Positions 4,649 through 5,303 of a stretch of DNA of 5,303 nt are shown piece by piece; position 1 is the stretch's first letter; the number at the start of each line of letters is the position of its first letter. Made by a program: the position numbers and the translations under genes. The DNA is from Hyphomonadaceae bacterium UBA1001 (GTDB lineage: Bacteria > Pseudomonadota > Alphaproteobacteria > Caulobacterales > Aquidulcibacteraceae), in the NCBI GenBank assembly GCA_002291875.1, contig DBAV01000133.1, positions 1-5,303 of the forward strand. The letters are read 5' to 3'. The notes below the pieces were generated by a model. The model ran no database searches, was not told where the DNA came from, and worked only from the letters and a program-made list of their open reading frames with translations.

Positions 4649-5303
4649 TTATCTTATTGCGTGTTGCCTGTCCCCGGCTTCAACGGTGACCCCGCGCGCT
4701 GCGAGGCGGACGGCGCGCAGGCGACGCAGCTCCTGGCCCAGATGCCGGTCGAAAAAGGCGTCACAGCCGATGCACGGGTTGGCGAAGGGCCGCCCGCTGG
4801 GGTCGGTGACATGCGAGGCAGAGCGGTAATCCTCGCGGCTCCAGCCGACATGCAGGCCCATCGCCTCGGGATCGCCGGCATTGATGGCCTCGAAGGCGGG
4901 GTGGCCGCGCAGGCTGGCCAGGATGTCCTCGAGCCGCTCCTCGGTCAGATTGCCCAGCGGCGCGCGGGTCTTGAGGCAGCATGGATAGACCGACCCATCG
5001 GGCTCGATCGCGACCTCCGAACCCTGCCGGCCGATCTCGAGAAAGTTCTTGCCGCCACTCCAGCGGGCGCAGAAATTGGTGTCGTAGCCGGCCTCCGACA
5101 GCCCGTTGCGCCAGGCACGCCCGCGCGGCCACAACTCACCGATCCACAGGCCCGGCTGGGCCCCGAAGAACAGGAAGAACGGACCCGGATCGTCGTCGGC
5201 CGGCACGGTGCGCGGCGCATCCAGGCGCGGGTCGCGCGCGATCCCCAGCCCGATCTCGCGCGCGCCGAACCGCGCCATCATGGCGCGGATGCGTTCGGCC
5301 AGC
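4649..5303 (-). CDS. Radical SAM protein, C-terminal part with SPASM/Twitch-like domain; 5' end outside window
   Basis: The frame runs open through the right edge (its outermost codons read LAERIRAMM), so the ATG at 5281 is probably internal. The N-terminal barrel with the CxxxCxxC motif that binds the SAM-cleaving cluster would lie outside. The visible 217 residues carry an auxiliary-cluster-like region: Cys in NFCARW (codon 5069-5071), two adjacent Cys in EPDGSVYPCC (4979-4981 and 4976-4978), the typical NLTEERLEDI helix, then PCIGC (4772-4774 and 4763-4765). DGxVYPC followed by GN(L/I) is characteristic of SPASM domains, which bind extra iron-sulfur clusters and act in peptide or cofactor maturation. 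A full SPASM has more cysteines; this set could hold one cluster, as in Twitch domains. A stretch with GLWIGELWPRGRAW precedes it. The C-terminus is Arg-rich. Substrate and pathway are not recognisable. The gene is upstream of rmuC on the same strand. Confidence 0.82.
   Translation of the reverse strand, partial: LAERIRAMMARFGAREIGLGIARDPRLDAPRTVPADDDPGPFFLFFGAQPGLWIGELWPRGRAWRNGLSEAGYDTNFCARWSGGKNFLEIGRQGSEVAIEPDGSVYPCCLKTRAPLGNLTEERLEDILASLRGHPAFEAINAGDPEAMGLHVGWSREDYRSASHVTDPSGRPFANPCIGCDAFFDRHLGQELRRLRAVRLAARGVTVEAGDRQHAIR

Noticed and set aside
3195..4829. A 544-codon + strand open frame, the longest in the window, opposite rmuC and running into the radical SAM gene.
   Set aside because: It is the mirror of the real minus-strand genes. 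Its translation is rich in His, Gln, Gly and Leu with no domain, and it crosses two clearly coding genes. High GC with biased third positions creates such antisense frames.

Overview
The window is GC-rich bacterial DNA (roughly two thirds G+C by eye, strong G/C preference at third codon positions). The gene styles (a histidine kinase resembling those of Alphaproteobacteria, an EthA-like Baeyer-Villiger monooxygenase, RmuC, and REP-like intergenic repeats) suggest an alphaproteobacterium, but no gene here fixes the genus.

Layout. (1) 1-567, + strand: the 3' end of a sensor histidine kinase, cut by the left edge. (2) 568-948: a 381-bp intergenic region containing three REP-like units of two abutting hairpins each, one inverted and two in direct orientation 115 bp apart. 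(3) 949-2499, +: a flavin-dependent monooxygenase of the type I Baeyer-Villiger family. It has a P/T-rich N-terminal extension and an altered family fingerprint, with Val replacing the diagnostic His. (4) 2542-2766 and about 2763-3134, +: a two-gene module of a DUF433 protein (probable antitoxin) and a DUF5615 PIN-like protein (probable RNase toxin). The toxin frame has no AUG/GUG/UUG codon ahead of its first conserved Asp. (5) 3147-4589, - strand: rmuC, ending only 12 bp from the toxin stop codon. (6) 4649-5303, -: the C-terminal part of a radical SAM protein with a reduced SPASM/Twitch-type cysteine set, cut by the right edge and lying just upstream of rmuC on the same strand.

The two strands converge at 3135-3146. 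The monooxygenase and the toxin-antitoxin pair read rightward, and the radical SAM gene and rmuC read leftward, possibly as one transcription unit. I see no shared pathway joining the genes. The region looks like ordinary chromosome with a small toxin-antitoxin insertion and a REP cluster. I saw no tRNA, rRNA, CRISPR array, transposase or prophage gene. The points most worth checking are the missing toxin start codon, the His-to-Val change in the monooxygenase, and the paired-hairpin repeats. I do not see convincing evidence of a wholly new multi-gene system.
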